DNA of 64,000 bases, taken from VAZQ01 sp034669045 (GTDB lineage Bacteria > Pseudomonadota > Alphaproteobacteria > Rhizobiales > Xanthobacteraceae). The DNA is taken from positions 5,560 through 69,559 of the forward strand of contig JAXDOD010000184.1 of assembly GCA_034669045.1 (NCBI GenBank), written 5' to 3'. The translations under genes and the position numbers were made by a program. Below are positions 28,209-35,724 of the stretch, one piece after another. The notes below the pieces were generated by a model. The model did no database searches. It was not told the DNA's origin and saw only the letters and a program-made list of their open reading frames with translations. Every line of letters begins with the position of its first letter. Position 1 is the stretch's first letter.

Positions 28209-28391
28209 AACACCGAAATTACGCAGATCGCCGGACCCTCCCTTGAAACTCCGCCATCGGCATCGCGCCCGGGCCCAAAACGGCCCGGAACCACTCGACA
28301 CCGGCAAGTTTGGCAGCGACGGACCGGCCATGTCATGGTCGCGCCGGGGGTGGCTGGGCCCTGCAGGCCTGCATCTTTGGGGACGGACCCG

Positions 28392-29732
28392 GTGAACGAA
28401 ACCACGACCTGGGAGCGCGAGCGCGACCGCCATCTGTTCGGCCCGGGACCGAAGCGGCTGCTGGCGCTCGACGGCGGCGGGGTACGCGGCGCCATCACGG
28501 TCGCCTTCCTGGAACGGATCGAGGACATCCTGTCGCAGCGGCTCGGCCGCCAGGTGCACCTGGGCGACTGGTTCGATCTCGTCGGCGGCACCTCCACCGG
28601 CGCCATCATCGCGGGCGCGCTCGCGCTCGGCTACACCACCGCCGACATCAAGCGGTTCTATCTCGAGCTCGCGCCGCGCGTCTTCAAGCGCCCGTTCTGG
28701 CGCATCATGGGACTGCAGGCGAAGTTCGACGCGCGCGCGTTGCGCCAGGAGATCGAATCGATCGTCGGCGATTGCACGCTCGACAGCGAGAAGCTGATCA
28801 CCGGCCTGTGCGTCATCACCAAGCGGATGGATACCGGCAGCCCCTGGATCCTCGCCAACAATCGCGGCGCGCCGTATTGGGAAGGCTCGCCCCGCGGCGC
28901 GTCGTCAAAGGGCCACACCGGCAACAAGGACTACAAGCTGTCGAACCTGGTGCGCGCCAGCACCGCGGCGCCGTTCTTCTTCGATCCGGAATGGCTGCCG
29001 ATCGCCGAGGGCGAGCCGCCCGGCCTCTTTGTCGACGGCGGCGTGACGCCGCACAACAATCCCTCGCTGATACTGTTCCTGATGACGGTCCTCACGCCGT
29101 TCAAGCTGTGCTGGCAGCCGGGACCGGAGAATCTCAGCATCGTCTCGATCGGCACCGGCACGCATCGCGATCGGCTGGTGCCCGACGAGCTCGGCATGGG
29201 CCGCACCACCAAGCTCGCGATCCACGCGCTCACGTCGCTGATGACCGACATCCAGACCTTCATCCTGATGCAGATGCAGTACCTGGGACAGTGTCCGGCG
29301 CCGTGGCCGATCAATTCCGAGATCGGCACGCTCGCGAACGATTCGCCCCCGCACGGAAAGATGTTCCGGTTCCTGCGCTATGACCTGAAGCTGGAATTGC
29401 CCTGGATCGAGCAGAACCTCGGCAAGAGGGCCGAGGACGCGCTCGAGCGGAAGCTCACGGAAACCGATGTGGTGCGGATGCGCAGCATGGACGATCCCAC
29501 CATCATCCCGGACATCTACAAGCTCGCCAAGCTCGCCGCCGAAATCCAGGTGAAGCCCGAGCATTGGCTGGGCGACCTGCCCGGCTGGTGCGCCAGCGTC
29601 GATCTGTCCACCCGCCCGCGGCTGCCGGAGCCCGCCCCCGACCAGCCGCTGCCGGCTACCGACACTTTCAGCGTTGCGGTCAGTCACCTGCGCGCGTGGC
29701 TTGCTCGCATGCGCAATCCGGCCGGCCATTGA
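28392..29732 (+). CDS. Patatin-like phospholipase
   Basis: A 446-residue patatin-fold lipid acyl hydrolase with a Ser-Asp dyad. Counting from GTG 28392, the oxyanion motif DGGGVRG is at 27-33, the nucleophile elbow GTSTG at 66-70 (Ser68), and the catalytic Asp215 in VDGG. The GTG has GGGGA about 10 bases upstream and places the conserved GPGPKRLLALDGGG block near the N-terminus; in-frame ATGs further upstream would add unlike sequence. No signal peptide, so cytoplasmic. No CD-NTase or other defence gene is adjacent, so a role as an anti-phage effector is not supported here. Confidence 0.88.
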   Translation: MNETTTWERERDRHLFGPGPKRLLALDGGGVRGAITVAFLERIEDILSQRLGRQVHLGDWFDLVGGTSTGAIIAGALALGYTTADIKRFYLELAPRVFKRPFWRIMGLQAKFDARALRQEIESIVGDCTLDSEKLITGLCVITKRMDTGSPWILANNRGAPYWEGSPRGASSKGHTGNKDYKLSNLVRASTAAPFFFDPEWLPIAEGEPPGLFVDGGVTPHNNPSLILFLMTVLTPFKLCWQPGPENLSIVSIGTGTHRDRLVPDELGMGRTTKLAIHALTSLMTDIQTFILMQMQYLGQCPAPWPINSEIGTLANDSPPHGKMFRFLRYDLKLELPWIEQNLGKRAEDALERKLTETDVVRMRSMDDPTIIPDIYKLAKLAAEIQVKPEHWLGDLPGWCASVDLSTRPRLPEPAPDQPLPATDTFSVAVSHLRAWLARMRNPAGH

Positions 29733-29735
29733 GGG

Positions 29736-29756
29736 CCGGGCGCGTCCGGCGCCCGG
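29736..29756. terminator. Hairpin after the patatin gene
   Basis: A perfect 8-base stem CCGGGCGC / GCGCCCGG with a 5-base loop, beginning 4 bases after the patatin stop. No T-run follows, so it is a weak terminator or a 3'-end stabiliser. Confidence 0.4.
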
Positions 29757-29831
29757 AACCAACCGCGGCGACCGATCGTTAATCGGGCGGAAAGATTCAC
29801 GCTTAATGGGCTCGCGCTACGGGCGGCCGCC

Positions 29832-30878
29832 ATGTCCGGCATCGTCGAAGTGACGTTGTTGTATGTTCTCGTGCTCACGCTGGTGCTTGGCGTACTCGCA
29901 GTAGCGACCTCTTTCGGTGTCGCGCGTCTCGAAGCGGCGCATCCTCCCACCGGCCGGTTCGTCGAGGTGCAAGGCGTGCGTCTGCACGTGGCCGAGCTCG
30001 GCCTGGCGCGCCACGCGCGCGGCGCCGACCCCGCCGTCGTGCTGATCCATGGCGCCAGCGGCAATCTAGAGGATATGCGGCTCGCGCTCGGCGAGAAGCT
30101 CGCCGCCTCGCATCGCGTCATCCTGATCGACCGGCCGGGCCACGGCTGGAGCGCGCGTCCGCAGAGCGACGACTATGCCTCGCCCGCGCGCCAGGCGGAG
30201 CTTGTCGCGGGCGCGCTCGAACAGCTTGGCGTGCGGCGCGCGATCCTGATCGGCCACTCCTGGGGCGGCGCCTTTGCCACCGCCTACGCGCTGGCATTTC
30301 CCGAACGCACCGCAGGGCTCGTGCTGCTGGCGGCGCCCACCCATCCATGGCCCGGCAACCCAGGCTGGTACAACAAGCTGGCGTCGTTCCCTTATATCGG
30401 CCCGCTGTTCGTGCGGACCTGCGTCTATCCGCTCGGACTGCTGCTGGTCGGCGGCGCCTCGCGCAGCATATTCGAGCCGCAGGCGGTGCCCGACGACTAT
30501 GTGCGAAGGGCCGCGATCCGGCTGGTGCTGCGGCCGAAGACGTTCTACTTCAATGCCCGCGACCTTTCGCTGCTCCAGCGATTCATCGTCGCGCAAGTCC
30601 CGCGTTACGGCGATCTGCGCACGCCGACCGTCATCATCACCGGCGATCGCGACACCATGGTGTCGCCGCAGATCAACGCGCGCGCGCTCGCCGCTGCCTT
30701 GCCCTGCGCCAAGCTCGTCCTGCTCAAGGACATCGGACACATGCCGCACCACGCCGCGCCCGACGCGGTGGCTGCGGCGATCGATGATCTCGTGCCGGCC
30801 GCCGCCAGCCCGGCCGCGCTGCCTTACCTGCTGCGGGATGCTTTCCGGGCCGGCACCATGGCGCTGCCCGTCCGGTGA
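29832..30878 (+). CDS. Membrane-anchored alpha/beta hydrolase
   Basis: A 348-residue alpha/beta-hydrolase. An N-terminal hydrophobic segment (VTLLYVLVLTLVLGVLAVAT) probably anchors it to the membrane. The oxyanion region is LIHGASGN, the nucleophile elbow GHSWGG, the acid probably in ITGDRDTMVSP, and the catalytic His in DIGHMPHHAAPD. The LIDRPGHGWSARP block is typical of the esterase/epoxide-hydrolase-like group. Substrate unknown. Confidence 0.88.
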   Translation: MSGIVEVTLLYVLVLTLVLGVLAVATSFGVARLEAAHPPTGRFVEVQGVRLHVAELGLARHARGADPAVVLIHGASGNLEDMRLALGEKLAASHRVILIDRPGHGWSARPQSDDYASPARQAELVAGALEQLGVRRAILIGHSWGGAFATAYALAFPERTAGLVLLAAPTHPWPGNPGWYNKLASFPYIGPLFVRTCVYPLGLLLVGGASRSIFEPQAVPDDYVRRAAIRLVLRPKTFYFNARDLSLLQRFIVAQVPRYGDLRTPTVIITGDRDTMVSPQINARALAAALPCAKLVLLKDIGHMPHHAAPDAVAAAIDDLVPAAASPAALPYLLRDAFRAGTMALPVR

Positions 30879-31005
30879 AGGGCTTTCTATCCCCGAAGCC
30901 ACCGGCCGGCTGACCGGCGCCTTGAACTTCCTTAACCCGCCGCCACCTAATACAATGGGATCGACCATTCGCGCGGGAGCTCGGACCTGCGCCAAGGAGC
31001 GAGCG

Positions 31006-31566
31006 ATGTTCATCCAGACCGAACCGACGCCGAACCCGGCGGCGCTCAAGTTTCTGCCCGGACGCAGCGTCCTCTCCAGCGGCACGCTCGACATGCGCGA
31101 CAAGGCCGCGGCCGGGCAGTCGCCGCTGGCCGAGCGGCTGTTCGACATTGCCGGCGTGGGCGGCGTCTTCTTCGGCTCCGACTTCATCTCCGTCACCAAG
31201 ACCGAGGGCGAATGGCAGCAGCTCAAGCCCGCCATCCTCGGCGCCATCATGGAGCACTTCATGTCGGGTGGGCCGCTGCTGCGGAGCGAGGGCGCCGACG
31301 CGCCGGCCGGAGCGGAGGAGTTCTTCGAGCAGAAGGACGCCGACACCGTCGCCACCATCAAGGAGCTGATCGAGACGCGGGTGCGGCCCGCGGTCGAGAA
31401 CGACGGCGGCGACATCACCTTCCGCGGCTTCAAGGACGGCATCGTCTACCTCGACATGAAGGGCGCCTGCGCGGGCTGCCCGTCGTCGACTGCGACGTTG
31501 CGCCACGGCATCCAGAACCTGCTCAAGCATTACGTGCCGGACGTGGTCGAGGTCCGGCCGACCTGA
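31006..31566 (+). CDS. NifU-family Fe-S cluster carrier (Nfu type)
   Basis: A 186-residue protein with an N-terminal Nfu_N domain (MFIQTEPTPNPAALKFLPG...) and a C-terminal NifU domain with the cluster-binding pair Cys155-x2-Cys158 in GACAGCPSST. It carries assembled Fe-S clusters to target enzymes; MiaB downstream in the same region is a plausible client. The ATG at 31006 has AAGGAGCGAGCG upstream. Confidence 0.94.
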   Translation: MFIQTEPTPNPAALKFLPGRSVLSSGTLDMRDKAAAGQSPLAERLFDIAGVGGVFFGSDFISVTKTEGEWQQLKPAILGAIMEHFMSGGPLLRSEGADAPAGAEEFFEQKDADTVATIKELIETRVRPAVENDGGDITFRGFKDGIVYLDMKGACAGCPSSTATLRHGIQNLLKHYVPDVVEVRPT

Positions 31567-31567
31567 T

Positions 31568-31678
31568 GTGGCGAATAGCGCGTAGCGAATAGCAAATCGT
31601 CAGCAGCGGTTGCGATTCGCCGGTTCTCTTCGCTGCTCCCTCTTCGCTGCCGCTGTCCTTGCCATTCGCCATTCCGGC
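31568..31678. repeat. Intergenic inverted repeat with GCGAATAGC units
   Basis: TGGCGAATAGCGCGTAGCGAATAGC at the left and GCCATTCGCCATTCC at the right form an inverted arrangement, with direct repeats of GCGAATAGC within the left arm. It fills the gap between the Nfu-type gene and tsaB. Confidence 0.5.
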
Positions 31679-31687
31679 TCCGCAACC

Positions 31688-32371
31688 ATGCGCGTCCTTG
31701 CCATCGACACTGCGCTCGACGCCTGCGCGGCTGCGGTGCTCGACACCGGTCGCGGGTCGATCATCGCGCGCGAATCGCTCACCATGCTGCGCGGCCATGC
31801 CGAAGCCGTGATGCCGCTGATCGCGCGCGTGATGGACGAGGCCGACGTCGAATTCGTCGACCTCGACCGCATTGCGGTGACCACCGGCCCCGGCAGCTTT
31901 ACCGGACTGCGGGTCGGCATCTCGGCCGCGCGCGGGATCGCGCTCGCGGCCGGCAAGCCCGCCATCGGCCTTTCCACGCTCGCCGGCTTTGCGGCGCTGC
32001 ACATCGCGGAGGACGACGTGTCCACGGTGGTGTCGGTGATCGACGCCCGCCACGAGCACGTCTATCTGCAGGTGTTCGGCGCCGGCGGGCGCACGGTGGT
32101 GCCGCCGCGCATCGCGCCGATCCGCGAGGCCGTGCGCGCGGCGCTCACAGGGCCCGCCCGCATCGTCGGTTCGGCCGCCGCGCTGATCGCGGCGGCATGG
32201 CCCAAGACCGAGCCGCCGCCGGCGCTGGTCGACCAGCGCGGCGCGCCCGACATCGGCTGGATCGCGCGGCTCGGCGCCGCCGCCGCCGCCGGCCACGGCC
32301 CGCCGAAGCCGCTCTATCTGCGGGCGCCCGATGCGCAGCCGCAGGACGCCGCCCGCCTGCCGCGCCGATGA
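31688..32371 (+). CDS. tsaB: tRNA threonylcarbamoyladenosine biosynthesis protein TsaB
   Basis: A 227-residue ASKHA-fold protein that scaffolds TsaD/TsaE in making t6A37 of tRNAs reading ANN codons. Start MRVLAIDTALDACAAAV, with the phosphate-like motif; DRIAVTTGPGSFTGLRVGISAARG is the diagnostic TsaB block. Its TGA overlaps the rimI ATG (ATGA), so the two are translationally coupled. Confidence 0.94.
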   Translation: MRVLAIDTALDACAAAVLDTGRGSIIARESLTMLRGHAEAVMPLIARVMDEADVEFVDLDRIAVTTGPGSFTGLRVGISAARGIALAAGKPAIGLSTLAGFAALHIAEDDVSTVVSVIDARHEHVYLQVFGAGGRTVVPPRIAPIREAVRAALTGPARIVGSAAALIAAAWPKTEPPPALVDQRGAPDIGWIARLGAAAAAGHGPPKPLYLRAPDAQPQDAARLPRR

Positions 32372-32853
32372 TGAACATCATCGCCCGCCTGTTCGCGCGC
32401 GGCGAGCCCGCGCTGTCCGAAGCGAGGGCGCAGGACGCCGCCGCCATCGCCTCGATCCACGCCGCATCGTTCAACCGAGGCTGGAGCGAGGAGGAGATCG
32501 AGTATCTCATGCTCGAGCGCAACGTGCTCACGCATCGCGCCATGGTCGGCGCCGACCTGGTCGGCTTCATCATGTCGCGGCACCTCGCCGGCGAGGGCGA
32601 AATCCTCTCGATCGCGGTCGCCTCGCACCGCCGCAAGAAGGGCCTGGCGCGCCGCCTGCTCGATGTACACATGCGCCGGCTTGCCGGCCTCGGGGTGCGC
32701 ACGATCTTCCTCGAAGTCAACGAAGGCAATGCGCCCGCGCGCAAGCTCTATCAGCGCGCGGGCTTCCGGGAAGCCGGACGCCGCGCCGGCTATTACCGCG
32801 ATCCGGCCGGCAAGGATTCCACCGCGCTGGTGCTGCGTTGCGACCTGCCTTGA
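32368..32853 (+). CDS. rimI: Ribosomal-protein-alanine N-acetyltransferase-like (RimI)
   Basis: A 161-residue GNAT enzyme. Acetyl-CoA motif ILSIAVASHRRKKGLARRLLD (RRKKGLA); C-terminal VNEGNAPARKLYQRAGFREAGRRAGYY is typical of RimI. It is coupled to tsaB by an ATGA overlap; ATG 32371 is an alternative start. RimI acetylates the N-terminus of S18 in E. coli; substrate here is inferred from family and neighbourhood. Confidence 0.88.
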   Translation: MMNIIARLFARGEPALSEARAQDAAAIASIHAASFNRGWSEEEIEYLMLERNVLTHRAMVGADLVGFIMSRHLAGEGEILSIAVASHRRKKGLARRLLDVHMRRLAGLGVRTIFLEVNEGNAPARKLYQRAGFREAGRRAGYYRDPAGKDSTALVLRCDLP

Positions 32854-32868
32854 TCGGACATGAAACTT

Positions 32869-32968
32869 GTAGGGTGGGCAAAGGCGCGTCTGCGCGCCGT
32901 GCCCACGCGTAAGATCGCACACGCGGTGAATACAGACGCGTGGGCACGCTTCGCTTTGCCCACCCTAC
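32869..32968. repeat. 100-base palindromic intergenic repeat (GTAGGGTGGGCAAA type)
   Basis: Outer arms GTAGGGTGGGCAAAG and CTTTGCCCACCCTAC are perfectly complementary, and inner arms CGTGCCCACGCGT / ACGCGTGGGCACG are too. A related, more degenerate copy is at 54145-54291. It is a widespread type of repeat in Bradyrhizobiaceae from general knowledge. Confidence 0.85.
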
Positions 32969-33033
32969 ACATACTGAAATCTGATTTCTGACTTCCGGGT
33001 TCTATGGTATTGCGGAGCGGGCGGAGGATCGTC

Positions 33034-33468
33034 GTGGCCGCACAGAAACCCAGAGACATCGAAGCGCTCTGCACCGCCAAGGGCATGCGCATGACGGAGC
33101 AGCGCCGCGTCATCGCGCGCGTGCTGGCGGCGGCGGGGGATCACCCGGATGTCGAGGAACTGTACCGGCGCTGCTCGGCGGTCGACGACCGCATCTCGAT
33201 CTCCACCGTCTATCGCACCGTGAAGCTGTTCGAGGATTCCGGCATTATCGAGCGGCATGAATTCCGTGACGGGCGCGCGCGCTACGAGCAGATTCCCGAT
33301 ACCCACCACGACCATCTGATCAATCTGCGCACCGGCGAGGTGATCGAATTCCAATCCGAGGAGATCGAGCGCCTGCAGGCCGAGGTCGCGCGCAGGCTCG
33401 GCTATCGGCTGGTGGACCATCGTCTCGAGCTTTACGCGCTGCCGCTCGACGACAAGACGCGGCGCTAG
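33034..33468 (+). CDS. fur: Fur-family metalloregulator (Fur/Mur)
   Basis: A 144-residue repressor with an N-terminal winged helix (MTEQRRVIARVL ... ISISTVYRTVKLFEDSGIIERHEF) and a metal-binding dimerisation domain with HHDHLINLRTGEVIEF. No CxxC zinc-structural pairs. I choose GTG 33034, which has GGAGG 6 bases upstream; ATG 33004 would add 10 residues. In rhizobia the Fur-like gene at this conserved position often responds to manganese (Mur), so the metal cannot be assigned. Confidence 0.9.
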   Translation: MAAQKPRDIEALCTAKGMRMTEQRRVIARVLAAAGDHPDVEELYRRCSAVDDRISISTVYRTVKLFEDSGIIERHEFRDGRARYEQIPDTHHDHLINLRTGEVIEFQSEEIERLQAEVARRLGYRLVDHRLELYALPLDDKTRR

Positions 33469-33502
33469 CGTGCATCCCGTCTGGGTTGGCCCGCGGCCTC
33501 AC

Positions 33503-33614
33503 CCGCTCATTCTCGCGCAAGCGGGAATCAGGAATCGCCTGCTCTGATCACTCGACCTCTTGCCTTTGGGTCCCCGCTTGCGCGGGCACGAGCGGACAGT
33601 GGACCGATTCCGCA
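33503..33614. repeat. Dispersed intergenic repeat, copy 2 (same family as 26609)
   Basis: CCGCTCATTCTCGCGCAAGCGGGAATC, then GGGTCCCCGCTTGCGCGGGCACGAGCGGA, then GGACCGATTCCGCAGGAGCGGG, in the same order as copy 1. It sits at the left border of the tyrosinase operon, between fur and the SCO-like gene. Confidence 0.7.
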
Positions 33615-33635
33615 GGAGCGGGACCTGCGCCAGGC

Positions 33636-34814
33636 TTACCCGGCCGACATCTGCGCGCCGGATGTCGTGCGCGCGGCTGCGATCAGGGCGCTCAGGACCT
33701 CGTCCTCGCTCCACAGCAGGCGCGTGAAATCGGCGCACGGGCGGCCGGCCGCATCCAGGATGAAGAGGTCGAGGCGATGGCGGTTCACCGTCACGGCGCC
33801 GTAACCGACGCCGAGATCGAAATACCGCCTCATCGGTTCGAACGGGCCGGTCGTGCGCAACAGCCGGTTACGGGCATCGAACGTCATGCCGCGGTCGGCA
33901 CCATAGGCACGGAGGCGCTGGGGCAGGTCGTAGGCGGGATCGTAGCTGAGAGCCGCGACATTGAACCGGCCCTGCAACCGATCGTCCGAGATGCGTTTCT
34001 GCAAGCGGGCGAGTTTCGTGATGGTGAGCGAGCATTTCTCCGGGTTCATGCAACGAGTATAGAAAAACGTCATGATGCTCGGTCTTCCGCGGAAGAATTC
34101 GCCGAAGGTCAACAGCGCTCCGTTCTGATCCTGCAGTTCCAGACCTTCGATACCGTCCGCGCATGCTGCGAACGCATGAACGCCAGCAACATGCCCCGCC
34201 GGCAGGGCAGGTTCGGGGCCGGCGCAGCAGGACCCGGCGGGCGCGGCCGGCAGGGATACGGCCTCGAGCGCCTCGGCCAACTCGCGCCGCACCGAAGCGG
34301 AAAATCCCTCCGCCTCGTTGTCCAGCATGGCCGCAAGAGTTTGGCGCGCCGCCGCGGCACGCGAGCCGAGCCAGGCGAGGGTTCGGAACAGCTCGGCAAG
34401 GGCGGTCGCCGGCGCGGGCCGGGCGGAGGGAGCATAGCTGTCGAAACACACGGCGTCGTCGCCCGACTTGATGCGGTCGATCGCCAGCAACAGGAGCCGC
34501 ACGACCGCGTCGGGGGGATTGGCCGCGCCGCGCAGGGCTTTGGCGGCTGCCGCCACGGTGTATGGATTGAGGCCAGTCTGCAGTTCCTCGAGCACATAAT
34601 GCATCGCCGCCGGCGGCAGGCCGATGGCCTGAAAGCTCGCCAGCATGTAGCCCCGCAGCCGCTCGGCTTCGTTGGTGCCGCGGCCGGCATAGAGCGGCGC
34701 CTGTTCCGCCAGCAGTTCCACCAGTTCGTTACGCCGCACCGGCCGGCGCCGGACAGCGTCGACATAGGCGACGATGTCGGCGACCGGCGTGGCGCGGTCG
34801 AACGCGGGCGTCAT
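33636..34814 (-). CDS. SCO-like thioredoxin-fold protein with helical N-terminal domain, tyrosinase-associated
   Basis: A 392-residue protein from ATG 34814. Residues ~1-190 are helical with no Cys-rich motif. Residues ~220-390 form a SCO1/SenC-like thioredoxin fold: LTFGEFFRGRPSIMTFFYTRC255-MNPEK-C261 and the conserved His346 in NRHRLDLFILDAAG, the three positions that bind copper in SCO proteins. The Cys spacing is x5 instead of the usual x3. No signal peptide or membrane anchor, unlike respiratory SCO. It starts one base after the HEAT-like gene's stop (TAA-C-ATG) and lies downstream of the tyrosinase. A copper-delivery role is inference. Confidence 0.72.
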   Translation of the reverse strand: MTPAFDRATPVADIVAYVDAVRRRPVRRNELVELLAEQAPLYAGRGTNEAERLRGYMLASFQAIGLPPAAMHYVLEELQTGLNPYTVAAAAKALRGAANPPDAVVRLLLLAIDRIKSGDDAVCFDSYAPSARPAPATALAELFRTLAWLGSRAAAARQTLAAMLDNEAEGFSASVRRELAEALEAVSLPAAPAGSCCAGPEPALPAGHVAGVHAFAACADGIEGLELQDQNGALLTFGEFFRGRPSIMTFFYTRCMNPEKCSLTITKLARLQKRISDDRLQGRFNVAALSYDPAYDLPQRLRAYGADRGMTFDARNRLLRTTGPFEPMRRYFDLGVGYGAVTVNRHRLDLFILDAAGRPCADFTRLLWSEDEVLSALIAAARTTSGAQMSAG

Positions 34815-34815
34815 G

Positions 34816-35700
34816 TTACTTATGCGTCGACTGAAGGAAGCGCTTGATCGCCGCCTTGACGTTGCTCGAGCTGGTCCGCTCCTTGAGATTTTCGACATGC
34901 TTGACCAAAGCGGAATCGGCCGCGGACTTGCCGACCTCCTGGGCATGCGCGAGCGCGCTCAGCGTCGTGGCAATGATTTCCTTGAATTCCTTGCCGTCGC
35001 TCACGATCTCGCGCGCCGCCTTCTGAAAGGCATCGGGATTGATCGCCTGCAGCCCGCTCGCGCTGAGCCGGCGGATGATCGAAGGCTGGGATTTGTCCTT
35101 GAGCAGCCGCCTGAACAGGCCCTCCGACTCGGGGTCGATGGCGAGGACCCTCAAGGCTTCCTCCTTGGCGGCGCCCGTTGCGCGTTTGAGCACGTCGCGG
35201 ATCGCCGGGATTATCTCGCTGTGGATGTCGTAGGCCAGGAGCTGGATCGCCTTGGCGAGCGGCACCAGGTCGATGTCTCCTTTGACCACCTTCAGCAAGA
35301 GCTCTTGCGCGAACGGGTCCTTTTCGATGGCGAGCGTTTCGAGCGCACTCTCGCGCAGCCCCGGCTCCGGATCCTCCGCCAGCTCGCGCAAGGCCTGCAG
35401 ATAATCGGCGCGATGGGGCGCGAAGCGCGGCCCGAGGAAGGAGGCGGCTCCGAGCGCCCGCAGCGCAGCCTCGCGCACCGTCTTGGGCTCGGCGCGGTCG
35501 CGCACAACGCTCAACAGCCGCTCGACCATGCCGCCGATGCCTTTTGGATCGATCGGCACGCTCTCGATGACTGCGGCGCGCTGATCCGCATTTGCGCCTT
35601 TATCCGATATGGCCTCGGCGACTGCAGCGAAGTCGATCGTCTTGCTGCCGACCTTGCGTAGCCCCGCTTCGTATTTCTTGCGATAGTCGCTGACGTCCAT
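34816..35700 (-). CDS. HEAT-like repeat protein, tyrosinase-associated
   Basis: A 294-residue cytoplasmic protein made of repeated helix pairs. Segments such as TVREAALRALGAA, PGLRESALETLAIEKDPFAQELL, AKEEALRVLAIDP and PSIIRRLSASGLQAINPD look like HEAT/armadillo-type units. No enzymatic motif, no Cys. It lies between the tyrosinase (24 bases upstream) and the SCO-like gene (one base downstream), so all three are one operon. It may act as a scaffold or adaptor between tyrosinase and the SCO-like protein; this is inference from gene order. Confidence 0.68.
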   Translation of the reverse strand: MDVSDYRKKYEAGLRKVGSKTIDFAAVAEAISDKGANADQRAAVIESVPIDPKGIGGMVERLLSVVRDRAEPKTVREAALRALGAASFLGPRFAPHRADYLQALRELAEDPEPGLRESALETLAIEKDPFAQELLLKVVKGDIDLVPLAKAIQLLAYDIHSEIIPAIRDVLKRATGAAKEEALRVLAIDPESEGLFRRLLKDKSQPSIIRRLSASGLQAINPDAFQKAAREIVSDGKEFKEIIATTLSALAHAQEVGKSAADSALVKHVENLKERTSSSNVKAAIKRFLQSTHK

Positions 35701-35724
35701 CTCGACGGTTCCTGCTGCTCTCGC

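Noticed and set aside
28104..28391. Upstream in-frame extension of the patatin gene
   Set aside because: The added ~96 residues match nothing and lack a ribosome-binding site; the conserved block starts just after GTG 28392.
28392..29732. Patatin as a CBASS (CapV-type) defence effector
   Set aside because: No CD-NTase, Cap2/Cap3 or other defence gene is adjacent; neighbours are metabolic.
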